Source: Streptomyces plumbidurans (lineage in GTDB: Bacteria; Actinomycetota; Actinomycetes; Streptomycetales; Streptomycetaceae). Taken from it: a stretch of 54,878 nt of DNA. The translations under genes were made by a program, and so were the position numbers. Location: assembly GCF_019857225.1 (NCBI RefSeq), contig NZ_JAFJSY010000078.1, positions 1 through 54,878 on the forward strand, given 5' to 3'. Positions within the stretch are counted from its first letter, which is position 1. Every line of letters starts with the position of its first letter. The notes beneath the pieces were generated by a model. That model was not told the origin of the DNA, ran no database searches, and was given only the letters and a program-made list of their open reading frames with translations. This document shows positions 7,234 to 16,596 of the stretch, one piece after another.

Positions 7234-9809
7234 CCGTCCTGAAGACGTCGATGCGCAACTTCTTCGCGCACAAGGGACGCATGGCCCTCTCGGCGATCGC
7301 CGTGCTGCTGTCGGTGGCCTTCGTGTGCGGGACGCTGGTGTTCACCGACACCATGAACACCACCTTCGACAAGCTGTTCCAGGCGACCTCGTCCGATGTC
7401 ACGGTCAGCGCCAAGGGCGCCTCCGACAGCGGTGAGACCACCTCCGACAACGGCAGGCCGCCGGTCATGCCGGCCTCCGTGCTCGCCAAGGTGCGCGCGG
7501 CGCAGGGCGTGAAGTCGGCGGAGGGGACCGTCTTCTCCACCTCCGTCACCGTCGTCGACCACAAGAAGGACAACCTCTCGCCCACCAGCGGCGGCCCGAC
7601 CATCGTCGGCAGCTGGAACGGCAACGACGCCCGCACCATGAAGATCACCTCCGGTACGGCGCCCAAGGGCCCCGGCCAGGTGATGGTGGACGCCGACACC
7701 GCCGACAAGCACCACCTGAAGCTCGGCGACGACCTCGGTGTGATCAGCGCGGTCGGCACGCACCACGCGAAGATCTCCGGCATCGCCGACTTCCAGGTCA
7801 CCAACCCCGGCGCGGCCATCTTCTACCTGGACACCAAGACCGCGCAGCAGACGCTGGTGGGCAGGACCGGCGTCTACACGAACGTCAACGTCACGGCCGC
7901 CTCCGGAGTGAGCGACCCGCAGCTGAAGCAGCACGTCCGCGCGGCCCTCGGCACCGGCTACAAGGTGCAGACCGCCAAGGAGACCGCCGACGCCAACCAG
8001 AAGGACGTCGAGAGCTTCATGAACGTCATGAAGTACGCGATGCTCGGCTTCGCCGGGATCGCCTTCCTCGTCGGCATCTTCCTGATCATCAACACCTTCT
8101 CGATGCTGGTCGCCCAGCGCACCCGCGAGATCGGCCTGATGCGGGCCATCGGCTCCAGCCGCAAGCAGGTCAACCGGTCCGTGCTGGTCGAGGCGACACT
8201 GCTCGGCGTCCTCGGCTCGGTGCTGGGCGTCGGCGCGGGCGTCGGCCTCGCGGTCGGGCTGATGAAGCTCATGGGCAAGCTGGGCATGCATCTGTCGACC
8301 ACCGACCTGACGGTCGCCTGGACCACCCCGGTCGTCGGCCTCCTGCTCGGCGTCGTCGTCACCGTCCTGGCCGCCTACCTGCCCGCACGCCGGGCCGGCA
8401 AGGTCTCCCCGATGGCCGCCCTGCGCGACGCCGGAGCCCCGGCCGACGCGAAGGCCGGGCGCATCCGCGCCCTGATCGGCATCGTGCTGACCGGCGCCGG
8501 CGGCTACAGCCTCTACCTTGCCGCGAACGCCGACAAGGCGAGCGGCGGTTCGCTCTGGCTCGGCCTGGGCGTCGTGCTCTCCCTGATCGGGTTCGTCGTC
8601 ATCGGCCCGCTCCTGGTGGCCGGCGTGGTGCGCGTCCTGGGCGCCGTCCTGCTGCGCATGTTCGGTCCGGTCGGCCGCATGGCCGAGCGCAACGCGCTGC
8701 GCAACCCGCGCCGCACCGGTGCCACGGGCGCCGCCCTGATGATCGGTCTCGCCCTGGTCGCCTGCCTCTCCGTGGTCGGCTCCTCGATGGTCGCCTCCGC
8801 CACCGACCAGCTCGACAAGACCGTCGGCACGGACTTCATCATCCAGTCCGACAGCGGCCAGCTGGTCACCCCGCAGGCCGTCAAGGCGGTCAAGGGCACA
8901 CCGGGCCTGGCGCGGGTCGACGAGTACAAGACGTACGAGGGCGACTACACCACCCCCGACGGCAGGACGCTCAAGGACACCGACATCACGGCGGCCGACC
9001 CGGCGTACGCCACCGACCTGCGCACCAAGACGGTGGCCGGCAACCTCAAGGACGCCTACCTGCCGAACTCGATGTCGGTGCACGAGAAGTTCGCCAAGGC
9101 GCACGGCATCCACCTCGGCTCGAAGATCAGGATCGCGTTCAAGGACGGCGCGACCGCGAACCTGACGGTCCGGGCGATCACCAGCAGCGACGTCGTGATC
9201 GACTCGGGCGCCAAGTACACCTCCATCGCCACGCTCGCCAAGTACGTGCCCGCCGACAAGATGCCGCTGGACCAGCTGGTCTTCGCCACCGCCAAGGACG
9301 GGCAGCAGGACGCCGCGTACAAGTCGCTGAAGTCCGCGCTGCACGACTACCCGCAGTACAAGGTGCGCGACCAGACCGACTACAAGCAGGCGCTGAAGGA
9401 CCAGATCGGCCAGCTGCTGAACATGATCTACGGCCTGCTGGCGCTGGCGATCATCGTCGCGATCCTGGGTGTGGTGAACACCCTGGCCCTGTCGGTGGTC
9501 GAGCGGACCAGGGAGATCGGCCTGATGCGGGCGATCGGTCTCTCCCGCCGCCAGCTGCGCCGCATGATCCGCATGGAGTCGGTGGTCATCGCCCTCTTCG
9601 GCGCCCTGCTCGGCCTCGGCCTGGGCATGGGCTGGGGAGCCACCGCCCAGAAGCTGCTCGCCCTGGAGGGCCTGAAGGTTCTGGAGATCCCCTGGCCGAC
9701 CCTGATCACGGTCTTCCTCGGCTCCGCCCTGGTGGGCCTGGTCGCCGCCCTGATCCCGGCGTTCCGGGCGGGCCGGATGAACGTCCTGAACGCCATCGCC
9801 ACCGAATAG
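7230..9809 (+). CDS. FtsX-like ABC permease, two-domain type
   Basis: 859 residues. It has an N-terminal membrane anchor followed by a large extracytoplasmic domain. There are then two copies of the FtsX core, each carrying the family phrase RTREIGLMRAIGLSRRQ or a close variant (residues about 265-400 and 725-855), with a second extracytoplasmic domain between them. This is the duplicated permease that works as one chain with a MacB-like ATPase. The substrate is unknown. The start overlaps the ATPase stop by four bases. A strong terminator follows. Confidence 0.9.
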   Translation: MTVLKTSMRNFFAHKGRMALSAIAVLLSVAFVCGTLVFTDTMNTTFDKLFQATSSDVTVSAKGASDSGETTSDNGRPPVMPASVLAKVRAAQGVKSAEGTVFSTSVTVVDHKKDNLSPTSGGPTIVGSWNGNDARTMKITSGTAPKGPGQVMVDADTADKHHLKLGDDLGVISAVGTHHAKISGIADFQVTNPGAAIFYLDTKTAQQTLVGRTGVYTNVNVTAASGVSDPQLKQHVRAALGTGYKVQTAKETADANQKDVESFMNVMKYAMLGFAGIAFLVGIFLIINTFSMLVAQRTREIGLMRAIGSSRKQVNRSVLVEATLLGVLGSVLGVGAGVGLAVGLMKLMGKLGMHLSTTDLTVAWTTPVVGLLLGVVVTVLAAYLPARRAGKVSPMAALRDAGAPADAKAGRIRALIGIVLTGAGGYSLYLAANADKASGGSLWLGLGVVLSLIGFVVIGPLLVAGVVRVLGAVLLRMFGPVGRMAERNALRNPRRTGATGAALMIGLALVACLSVVGSSMVASATDQLDKTVGTDFIIQSDSGQLVTPQAVKAVKGTPGLARVDEYKTYEGDYTTPDGRTLKDTDITAADPAYATDLRTKTVAGNLKDAYLPNSMSVHEKFAKAHGIHLGSKIRIAFKDGATANLTVRAITSSDVVIDSGAKYTSIATLAKYVPADKMPLDQLVFATAKDGQQDAAYKSLKSALHDYPQYKVRDQTDYKQALKDQIGQLLNMIYGLLALAIIVAILGVVNTLALSVVERTREIGLMRAIGLSRRQLRRMIRMESVVIALFGALLGLGLGMGWGATAQKLLALEGLKVLEIPWPTLITVFLGSALVGLVAALIPAFRAGRMNVLNAIATE

Positions 9810-9861
9810 GGGGCAGGGGAACGGGGGAACGGCCACCGCAGACGGGGGTTGCGGGGGACGG

Positions 9862-9907
9862 CCCGGCGCCGGGGAGTCTTGGGGGACTCCTCGGCGCCGG
9901 GTTTTGT
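9862..9907 (+). terminator. Strong Rho-independent terminator
   Basis: A long stem: CCCGGCGCC and GGAGTC (9862-9878) pair with GGACTCC and GGCGCCGGG (9884-9901), followed by TTTT. It ends the ABC operon. Confidence 0.9.
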
Positions 9908-9919
9908 TCGTGCGTCGGG

Positions 9920-9982
9920 TTTGTTTGTGGCGGATGGCGCCAAGCCCGCTTTTGTCTGTGGCGCGACGGCGCCAAGCCCGCT
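9920..9982. repeat. 31/32-bp tandem duplication upstream of mfd
   Basis: Two adjacent copies (9920-9950 and 9951-9982) share TTTGT-TGTGGCG and then GGCGCCAAGCCCGCT. They differ at a few bases and one insertion. The core GGCGCC is palindromic. The rest of the gap to mfd (to 10103) shows nothing else I can name. Confidence 0.8.
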
Positions 9983-10103
9983 TTGATCGTCGTTTTCCAC
10001 AGGCACCGCACCCTCGCGCGGTGCGTCGTACGCTGGAGGGACCCCCGGCCCGCAGCGCGTGTCGGGCGGTTCGTGGTGCCCGCCCCCGGATGAAAGCCGC
10101 CAA

Positions 10104-13100
10104 ATGAGCCTGCACGGTCTGCTCGACGCCGTCGTCAAGGACCCCGCCCTCGCGGAAGCCGTCAAGGCTGCGGAGGACGGCAACCGCATGCACGTCGACC
10201 TGGTCGGCCCCCCGGCGGCCCGCCCCTTCGCGGTGGCCGCGATGGCCCGCGAGACCGGCCGCCCCGTGCTCGCGGTGACGGCGACCGGCCGGGAGGCGGA
10301 GGACCTCGCGGCGGCCCTCAGGACCCTGCTGCCGTCGGACGGCGTGGTCGAGTTCCCGTCCTGGGAGACCCTGCCGCACGAGCGCCTGAGCCCCCGCAGC
10401 GACACCGTGGGCCGCCGCCTCGCGGTGCTGCGCCGCCTGGCCCACCCCAGCCCCGACGACCCCGAGACCGGCCCCGTCTCCGTCGTCGTGGCGCCCGTGC
10501 GGTCCGTGCTGCAGCCCCAGGTCAAGGGCCTGGGCGACCTGGAGCCGGTCGCCCTGCGCACCGGCCGGACCGCCGATCTGAACGACGTCGTGGAAGCCCT
10601 CGCCGCCGCCGCGTACGCGCGCGTGGAGCTGGTGGAGAAGCGTGGCGAGTTCGCCGTCCGGGGCGGCATCCTCGACGTCTTCCCGCCCACCGAGGAACAC
10701 CCCCTGCGGGTGGAGTTCTGGGGCGACGACATCGAGGAGATCCGCTACTTCAAGGTCGCCGACCAGCGCTCCCTGGAGGTCGCCGAACACGGCCTGTGGG
10801 CGCCGCCCTGCCGCGAACTGCTGCTGACGGACGACGTCCGCGCACGTGCGCGTGCCCTCGCCGAGGAGCACCCGGAGCTGGGCGAACTGCTCGGCAGGAT
10901 CGCCGAGGGCATCGCTGTCGAGGGCATGGAGTCCCTGGCCCCTGTGCTGGTCGACGACATGGAGCTGCTCCTCGACGTGCTGCCCAAGGGCGCCATGGCT
11001 CTCGTGTGCGACCCGGAGCGGGTCCGTACGCGCGCCGCGGACCTGGTGGCCACCTCGCAGGAGTTCCTGCAGGCATCCTGGGCCGCCACCGCGGGCGGCG
11101 GCGAGGCCCCCATCGACGTCGACGCGGCTTCCCTGTGGTCCATCGCGGACGTGCGGGACAGGGCGCGCGAGCTGGACATGATGTGGTGGTCGGTCTCGCC
11201 CTTCGCCGCCGACCTGGAGCTGGAGGCGGACACCCTCAAGCTCGGCATGCACGCCCCCGAGACCTACCGCGGCGACACCGCCAAGGCCCTCGCCGACACC
11301 AAGGGCTGGCTCGCCGACGGCTGGCGCACGGTCTACGTCACCGAGGCCCACGGCCCTGCCGCCCGCACGGTCGAGGTCCTCGGCAGCGAGGGCATCGCCG
11401 CCCGCCTGGACGCCGAGCTGGGCGCCATCTCCCCGTCCGTCGTGCACGTGGCGTGCGGTTCCATCGAGTACGGCTTCGTGGACCCGGCCCTCAAGCTCGC
11501 GGTGCTGACCGAGACCGACCTGTCCGGGCAGAAGGCGGCCGGCAAGGACGGCGCCCGGATGCCGGCCCGCCGCCGCAAGAGCATCGACCCGCTCACCCTG
11601 GAGGCGGGCGACTACATCGTCCACGAGCAGCACGGCGTGGGCCGCTACATCGAGATGGTGCAGCGCACCGTGCAGGGCGCCACCCGCGAGTACCTGGTCG
11701 TCGAGTACGCCCCCGCCAAGCGCGGCCAGCCCGGCGACCGTCTCTACATCCCCACCGACCAGCTGGAGCAGATCACCAAGTACGTCGGCGGGGAGGCGCC
11801 CACCCTGCACCGGCTGGGCGGCGCCGACTGGACCAAGACCAAGGCGCGCGCCAAGAAGGCCGTCAAGGAGATCGCGGCCGACCTCATCAAGCTGTACAGC
11901 GCGCGCATGGCGGCGCCCGGTTACACCTTCGGCCCGGACACCCCCTGGCAGCGCGAGCTGGAGGACGCCTTCCCGTACGTGGAGACGCCCGACCAGCTCA
12001 CCACCATCGCCGAGGTCAAGGACGACATGGAGAAGTCGGTCCCGATGGACCGCCTGATCTGCGGCGACGTCGGCTACGGCAAGACGGAGATCGCGGTGCG
12101 CGCCGCCTTCAAGGCGGTCCAGGACGGCAAGCAGGTGGCGGTCCTGGTGCCCACCACCCTGCTGGTGCAGCAGCACTTCAGCACGTTCTCCGAGCGCTAC
12201 TCCCAATTCCCGGTCAACGTGCGGGCGTTGAGCCGCTTCCAGACGGACACCGAGGCCAAGGCCGTGCTGGAGGGGCTGCGCGAGGGCTCGGTGGACGTCG
12301 TCATCGGCACCCACCGGCTGTTCTCCTCCGAGACCAAGTTCAAGGACCTGGGCCTGGTCATCGTCGACGAGGAGCAGCGCTTCGGTGTCGAGCACAAGGA
12401 GCAGCTGAAGAAGCTGCGCGCCAACGTCGACGTACTGACGATGTCCGCGACCCCGATCCCCAGGACCCTGGAGATGGCAGTCACCGGCATCCGCGAGATG
12501 TCGACCATCACCACCCCGCCCGAGGAGCGCCACCCGGTCCTCACCTTCGTCGGACCGTACGAGGAGAAGCAGATCGGCGCCGCGATCCGCCGTGAACTGC
12601 TGCGCGAGGGCCAGGTCTTCTACATCCACAACCGGGTCGAGTCGATCGACCGGGCGGCCTCCCGGCTGCGCGAGATCGTCCCCGAGGCGCGCATCGCGAC
12701 GGCCCACGGCCAGATGTCGGAGTCGGCGCTGGAGCAGGTCGTCGTCGACTTCTGGGAGAAGAGGTTCGACGTCCTCGTCTCGACCACGATCGTCGAGTCC
12801 GGCATCGACATCTCCAACGCCAACACCCTGATCGTGGAGCGCGGCGACAACTTCGGCCTCTCGCAGCTGCACCAGCTGCGCGGCCGGGTGGGCCGCGGCC
12901 GCGAGCGCGGCTACGCCTACTTCCTCTACCCGCCGGAGAAGCCGCTGACGGAGACCGCCCACGAGCGGCTGGCCACCATCGCCCAGCACACCGAGATGGG
13001 CGCGGGCATGTACGTCGCGATGAAGGATCTGGAGATCCGCGGCGCCGGCAACCTCCTCGGCGGCGAGCAGTCCGGCCACATCGCGGGCGTCGGCTTCGAC

Positions 13101-13634
13101 CTGTACGTCCGCATGGTCGGCGAGGCCGTGGCCGACTACCGCGCCTCCCTGGACGGCGGGGTGGAGGAGGAGCCGCCGCTGGAGGTCAAGATCGAGCTCC
13201 CGGTCGACGCGCACGTCCCGCACGACTACGCCCCCGGCGAGCGCCTGCGCCTGCAGGCCTACCGCGCCATCGCCTCCGCCAACACGGAGGAGGACGTCAA
13301 GTCGGTGCGCGAGGAACTCGTCGACCGCTACGGCAAGCTGCCCGAGCCGGTGGAGAACCTGCTCCTGGTGGCGGGCCTGCGGATGCTCGCGCGTGCGTGC
13401 GGCGTCGGCGAGATCGTCCTGCAGGGCAGCAACATCCGCTTCGCGCCGGTGGAGTTGCGCGAGTCCCAGGAGCTGCGGGTCAAGCGGCTGTACCCCGGCG
13501 TCGTCATCAAGCCGGCCGCGCACCAGGTGCTCGTACCGCGCCCGAAGACCGCGAAGGTGGGCGGCAAGCCGCTGGTCGGACGCGAACTGCTGGGCTGGGT
13601 CGGCGAGTTCCTGACGTCGATCCTGGGGTCGTAG
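10104..13634 (+). CDS. mfd: Transcription-repair coupling factor Mfd
   Basis: 1176 residues, the usual Mfd length. Order of domains: UvrB-like N-terminal module; RNA-polymerase-interacting CarD-like domain (VHEQHGVGRYIEM to about TKYVGG, residues about 510-570); superfamily 2 translocase with Walker A GDVGYGKTE (654 onward), DEEQRFG, SATPIPRT and QLRGRVGRG; TRG motif region GAGNLLGGEQSGHIAGVGF; C-terminal regulatory domain. It removes RNA polymerase stalled at DNA lesions and recruits UvrA. I chose ATG 10104 since the longer GTG frame from 10059 adds residues unlike the family. It is followed by its own terminator. Confidence 0.96.
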   Translation: MSLHGLLDAVVKDPALAEAVKAAEDGNRMHVDLVGPPAARPFAVAAMARETGRPVLAVTATGREAEDLAAALRTLLPSDGVVEFPSWETLPHERLSPRSDTVGRRLAVLRRLAHPSPDDPETGPVSVVVAPVRSVLQPQVKGLGDLEPVALRTGRTADLNDVVEALAAAAYARVELVEKRGEFAVRGGILDVFPPTEEHPLRVEFWGDDIEEIRYFKVADQRSLEVAEHGLWAPPCRELLLTDDVRARARALAEEHPELGELLGRIAEGIAVEGMESLAPVLVDDMELLLDVLPKGAMALVCDPERVRTRAADLVATSQEFLQASWAATAGGGEAPIDVDAASLWSIADVRDRARELDMMWWSVSPFAADLELEADTLKLGMHAPETYRGDTAKALADTKGWLADGWRTVYVTEAHGPAARTVEVLGSEGIAARLDAELGAISPSVVHVACGSIEYGFVDPALKLAVLTETDLSGQKAAGKDGARMPARRRKSIDPLTLEAGDYIVHEQHGVGRYIEMVQRTVQGATREYLVVEYAPAKRGQPGDRLYIPTDQLEQITKYVGGEAPTLHRLGGADWTKTKARAKKAVKEIAADLIKLYSARMAAPGYTFGPDTPWQRELEDAFPYVETPDQLTTIAEVKDDMEKSVPMDRLICGDVGYGKTEIAVRAAFKAVQDGKQVAVLVPTTLLVQQHFSTFSERYSQFPVNVRALSRFQTDTEAKAVLEGLREGSVDVVIGTHRLFSSETKFKDLGLVIVDEEQRFGVEHKEQLKKLRANVDVLTMSATPIPRTLEMAVTGIREMSTITTPPEERHPVLTFVGPYEEKQIGAAIRRELLREGQVFYIHNRVESIDRAASRLREIVPEARIATAHGQMSESALEQVVVDFWEKRFDVLVSTTIVESGIDISNANTLIVERGDNFGLSQLHQLRGRVGRGRERGYAYFLYPPEKPLTETAHERLATIAQHTEMGAGMYVAMKDLEIRGAGNLLGGEQSGHIAGVGFDLYVRMVGEAVADYRASLDGGVEEEPPLEVKIELPVDAHVPHDYAPGERLRLQAYRAIASANTEEDVKSVREELVDRYGKLPEPVENLLLVAGLRMLARACGVGEIVLQGSNIRFAPVELRESQELRVKRLYPGVVIKPAAHQVLVPRPKTAKVGGKPLVGRELLGWVGEFLTSILGS

Positions 13635-13654
13635 ACCGGACCGCCCTCAGGGCA

Positions 13655-13697
13655 AGGCCGTCCGCGCGAGCCGGTGCCCCGCGCGGACGGCCTTTCT
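13655..13697 (+). terminator. Terminator after mfd
   Basis: AGGCCGTCCGCGC (13655-13667) pairs perfectly with GCGCGGACGGCCT (13681-13693), followed by TTCT. Confidence 0.85.
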
Positions 13698-13718
13698 CTG
13701 CCTGTAGTCGCGTCCGTC

Positions 13719-13904
13719 CTACGGCTGTTCCGGCTTGTCCCGGTCCATGCCCATCCGGCCCTCGATGTTCTGCTGTGCGTCGTCGACCTGGCTCTCGTAC
13801 TTGTTGCCGGTCCTCTCGTTGACCTTCTTCTCCGCCATGTCGGAGGCCTTCTTGGCCTTGTCCTGCATCTGGCGGTTGCTCTTGAACCTGTCGAAGATGC
13901 CCAT
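13719..13904 (-). CDS. Small antitoxin-family protein (MT0933/Rv0909-like)
   Basis: A 61-residue charged protein starting MGIFDRFKSN and rich in Lys, Asp and Gln, with the KASDMAEKKVNERTGNKY stretch. It resembles the short Rv0909/MT0933 antitoxin family (also common as a solitary protein in actinomycetes) and, more loosely, CsbD-like stress proteins. A perfect GGAAGGAG lies upstream of the ATG at 13904, so the gene is real even though a longer open frame surrounds it. I see no partner toxin next door. It converges on mfd. Confidence 0.65.
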   Translation of the reverse strand: MGIFDRFKSNRQMQDKAKKASDMAEKKVNERTGNKYESQVDDAQQNIEGRMGMDRDKPEQP

Positions 13905-14091
13905 CCAGAGCTCCTTCCGGAGTAGCTCACCCTCGACAGTACGACCGGATTGCGCGAATCGACCACTTAAGCCCGAAGTGGTCTGGACCTCGTGCGTGAC
14001 TCCGTGCGCCCTGTCGCTACCGTGTGCGCGAGTCGTACACAGGGAAGACGCCCGGCAGGGGCGGATCCCGTTGGCAGGGGGAGGGTGCGCC

Positions 14092-14811
14092 GTGAGGCGT
14101 CTGAGGGGTGGGGTCGCGGCAGCCGTCGTGCTGGTGTTCGCCGTGGCCGGATGCAAGGCGGAGACGAAGACGGGCTCCGGCGGACCGGAGCAGACCGGCG
14201 GTGGCGGGGGCGCCGCCCTCACGGCGGCCGAGTCGCTGACGGTGAAGGGGCGGGCGCCGAAGACGGGATACGCCCGCGACAGGTTCGGCACCGCCTGGGC
14301 GGACACCGACTCCAACAGCTGCGACACCCGCGACGACATCCTCAAACGGGACCTGAAGGACGTGAGGTTCACCGGCGGGACCTGCAAGGTCTCCTACGGC
14401 GTCCTGGAGTCGGACCCGTACTCGGGCAAGAAGGTGACCTACCGGCGCGGCCGCAGCCAGGTCGACATCGACCACATGGTCGCCCTCTCCGACGCCTGGC
14501 AGAAGGGCGCGAAGTACTGGGACGCGAGCAAGCGCATAGCCCTGGCCAACGACCCGCTCAACCTCCTCAGCGTCGACGCCGGCACCAATCGCTCCAAGGG
14601 CGACGGCGACACCGCGACCTGGCTGCCGCCGAACAAGGCCTTCAGGTGCACCTATGTCTCCGCGCAGGTCGCCGTGAAGAAGAAGTACGGGCTGTGGGTG
14701 ACCGCCGCGGAGAAGGCCGCGATGGAGAAGGTCCTCAGGAGCTGCCCCGGACAGAAGCTGCCCTCCGGCGGCAATCCGACGAACGCACCCTCCCGCTTCC
14801 ACGCGGACTGA
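14092..14811 (+). CDS. Lipoprotein with HNH-type nuclease domain (DUF1524/GmrSD C-terminal-like)
   Basis: 239 residues from GTG 14092, which has GGGGGAGGG upstream. The N-terminus is a lipoprotein signal (VLVFAVAGC, lipidated Cys21) and a short Gly-rich spacer. The body has the secreted HNH family pattern: SCDTRDDILKRDL, then DIDHMVALSDAWQKGA with the metal/catalytic Asp-His, then NLLSVDAGTNRSKGD. Such proteins are exported nucleases. I infer it works outside the membrane in nutrient scavenging or DNA turnover. An upstream-extended frame into the antitoxin gene is not used. Confidence 0.8.
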   Translation: MRRLRGGVAAAVVLVFAVAGCKAETKTGSGGPEQTGGGGGAALTAAESLTVKGRAPKTGYARDRFGTAWADTDSNSCDTRDDILKRDLKDVRFTGGTCKVSYGVLESDPYSGKKVTYRRGRSQVDIDHMVALSDAWQKGAKYWDASKRIALANDPLNLLSVDAGTNRSKGDGDTATWLPPNKAFRCTYVSAQVAVKKKYGLWVTAAEKAAMEKVLRSCPGQKLPSGGNPTNAPSRFHAD

Positions 14812-14864
14812 ACCGCGGCCCCTCCGCGTGAGCCGCGGCACGTCCTTGAGGAGTGTCGGGCGGT

Positions 14865-15680
14865 TCAGCCGCCCAGGGCGTCCAGGTCCAGGATCTTCCC
14901 GGCGGGCTTCTGCGCCGGGACCGGCTCGTCGAAGTCGCCGAAGGTGATCGAGCCCGGGTCCTTCGCGGTGCTGTCCAGCCGCAGCAGGTACGGCTTGCCC
15001 TCGGTGGCGACGTACATCGTGTAGCGCTCCTTGCCGTCCTTGACCTTCAGGACGGCCGCCGTGCTGCCGTCGACCTTGGCCGTGCCGGCCCGGGTCGCCG
15101 TGGGGGCGTCCGTGCTCCCCGAGGAGCCGTCCGAGCCGACGTCCTCGGCGCCGCCGAGCACCGAGTCGAGGTCGCAGAAGCCCGCGATGTCCTTGGCGTC
15201 CGAGCCCTTGGCGGACATCTTGGTCCACTTCCCGGCCAGCATGGTCACGGCCGCGTCGGTGTCGGCAGCGGACTCGCCCTTGCTCTGCTCCCGCAGGAAC
15301 GCCTCGTCGTACTTCATGTAGACGGTGTCGCCGGTCTTGATCAGGTCGGCCTTGCCCTGTGTGCCCATGCCGAGCGTGCCGGCGCACTCGTTCTTCTTGT
15401 CCAGGGCCATGTCGATCCGGATCGTGCCGTCGCTCTCGTCGTCCTGGATGGTGCCCTTCATCCGGAGCGAGGAGGCTTCGGTGGTGGCCTTCATGGCCCG
15501 GTCGCCGATCTCGTCGGCGCTCAGGCCGGCGAAGGGGTCCTTGGGCCTGCTCGCGGCGGCCGTGGCGGACACCTTGCCGTCCGCCGTGCCGTCGGCCGTG
15601 TCCTTGCCGGACTGGCAGCCGACGAGTCCTGTGGTGGCCGCGGCGAGCAGGCAGGCGGCGGCAAGTGCGGTGCGACGCAT
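14865..15680 (-). CDS. LppX/LprG-like lipoprotein
   Basis: 271 residues with a lipobox GLVGC (Cys22) and then a Ser/Ala/Lys-rich spacer. The body (from about DEIGDRAMKATTEASSLRMKG) looks like the LppX/LprAFG fold of actinobacterial lipoproteins that bind lipids at the outer face of the membrane. GAGGA is placed well upstream of ATG 15680. The ligand is unknown. It converges with the nuclease gene, and the next gene upstream on the same strand begins 48 bases away, so the two may share a transcript. Confidence 0.7.
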   Translation of the reverse strand: MRRTALAAACLLAAATTGLVGCQSGKDTADGTADGKVSATAAASRPKDPFAGLSADEIGDRAMKATTEASSLRMKGTIQDDESDGTIRIDMALDKKNECAGTLGMGTQGKADLIKTGDTVYMKYDEAFLREQSKGESAADTDAAVTMLAGKWTKMSAKGSDAKDIAGFCDLDSVLGGAEDVGSDGSSGSTDAPTATRAGTAKVDGSTAAVLKVKDGKERYTMYVATEGKPYLLRLDSTAKDPGSITFGDFDEPVPAQKPAGKILDLDALGG

Positions 15681-15727
15681 GGAGATTCCTCGGTGGGTGA
15701 GGGTGAGTGTGGTGGTGCCGGCGGTGG

Positions 15728-16402
15728 TCAGCCGGTCTTCTTCCAGTCCTGGCAGCCGGTCGTCTTGAAGTAGGCGTCCGAGGAACTGATCGTGACGACG
15801 GCCGTGCCGGTCGCGTTGTTGTTCGCGATGATCGAGCCGAGCGAGTGCCCGGCGTCCTTGGCCCGCTCCCAGTAGCAGGTGCCGTCGGAGTTGCCCGTGG
15901 AGCGGTAGGTGCCCGGCGCGATGTCGGCGCCGACCCGGAACATGCCGCCGTCGCCGGCCATCCCGGTCGCGGGCGTGCCCTTGGCCTTGGTGTCCACGGC
16001 CTCCCAGTCCTTGCAGCCGTTGGACTTGAAGTACCTGTCGGTGGCCTTGACGGTGACGTAACTGGTGCCGCTCACATTGTCGTTGGCGATGATCGAGTTC
16101 ATCTCGCCCTTGGCGTCCTTGGCGCGCTCCCAGTAGCACATGCCGTCGGAGTTGCCGGTGGTGCGGTAGGTGCCGGGCTTGATGTCCGAGCCGACCCGGA
16201 AGTCGCCGTCGCCGGCGAACGCGGCCTTCTTCTTGGTGGCGGCCGCCTTGGAGCCGCCGGAGCTGTGGTGGGCGGACGCCGAGGAGTCCTTGCCGGAGCC
16301 GGAGCCTCCGTCGCTCGATCCGTTGCCGCCGTGCGTCGACGCGACACCGATGACTACGACCCCCACGACGGCGCCCAGCGCGATCTTGCCCTTCATGCCC
16401 AT
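15728..16402 (-). CDS. Exported protein with two tandem copies of one domain
   Basis: 224 residues. An N-terminal hydrophobic segment (residues 6-20) is followed by a Ser/Gly/Lys-rich linker and two near-identical domains of about 65 residues. Each runs FRVGxDIxPGTYRxTGNSDGxCYWERAKDA ... SIIAN(D/N)N ... YFKxxGCxDW. Each copy has two Cys that could form a disulfide. I know this repeat from many actinobacterial exported proteins of unknown function. ATG 16402 has GGGGG eight bases upstream. The promoter and a perfect inverted repeat lie just upstream (16464-16502). Confidence 0.7.
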   Translation of the reverse strand: MGMKGKIALGAVVGVVVIGVASTHGGNGSSDGGSGSGKDSSASAHHSSGGSKAAATKKKAAFAGDGDFRVGSDIKPGTYRTTGNSDGMCYWERAKDAKGEMNSIIANDNVSGTSYVTVKATDRYFKSNGCKDWEAVDTKAKGTPATGMAGDGGMFRVGADIAPGTYRSTGNSDGTCYWERAKDAGHSLGSIIANNNATGTAVVTISSSDAYFKTTGCQDWKKTG

Positions 16403-16463
16403 GACGTGTTCCCCCCTTGAACCGCGGCCGCCGCCCTTCGGCGACCGCTCGTTCGCTGGGTCA

Positions 16464-16502
16464 ATAAGAGCAGAGCTTGTGAACCGAGTCAACACGGTTC
16501 AC
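16464..16502 (-). promoter_or_regulatory. Promoter with overlapping inverted repeat (operator candidate)
   Basis: On the minus strand TTGACT (16492-16487) and TCTTAT (16469-16464) are 17 bases apart, a good vegetative promoter for the duplicated-domain gene. GTGAACCG (16479-16486) and CGGTTCAC (16495-16502) form a perfect 8+8 inverted repeat with an 8-base spacer around the -35 box, as expected for a repressor site. Confidence 0.6.
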
Positions 16503-16596
16503 GGATGCGGGTACGTACACGGGCGTGAATCCGTAGATCTTGCGTGCGTCGGTATGCTCGCCCCACAGACGGTGGGGACGACGAGGGGAGCCGCCG

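Noticed and set aside
6687..13523. A 2278-codon open frame on the minus strand
   Set aside because: It runs opposite to the ABC ATPase, permease and mfd genes, whose proteins are clear. Its translation is low-complexity and has no family features. It is a product of high GC and codon bias.
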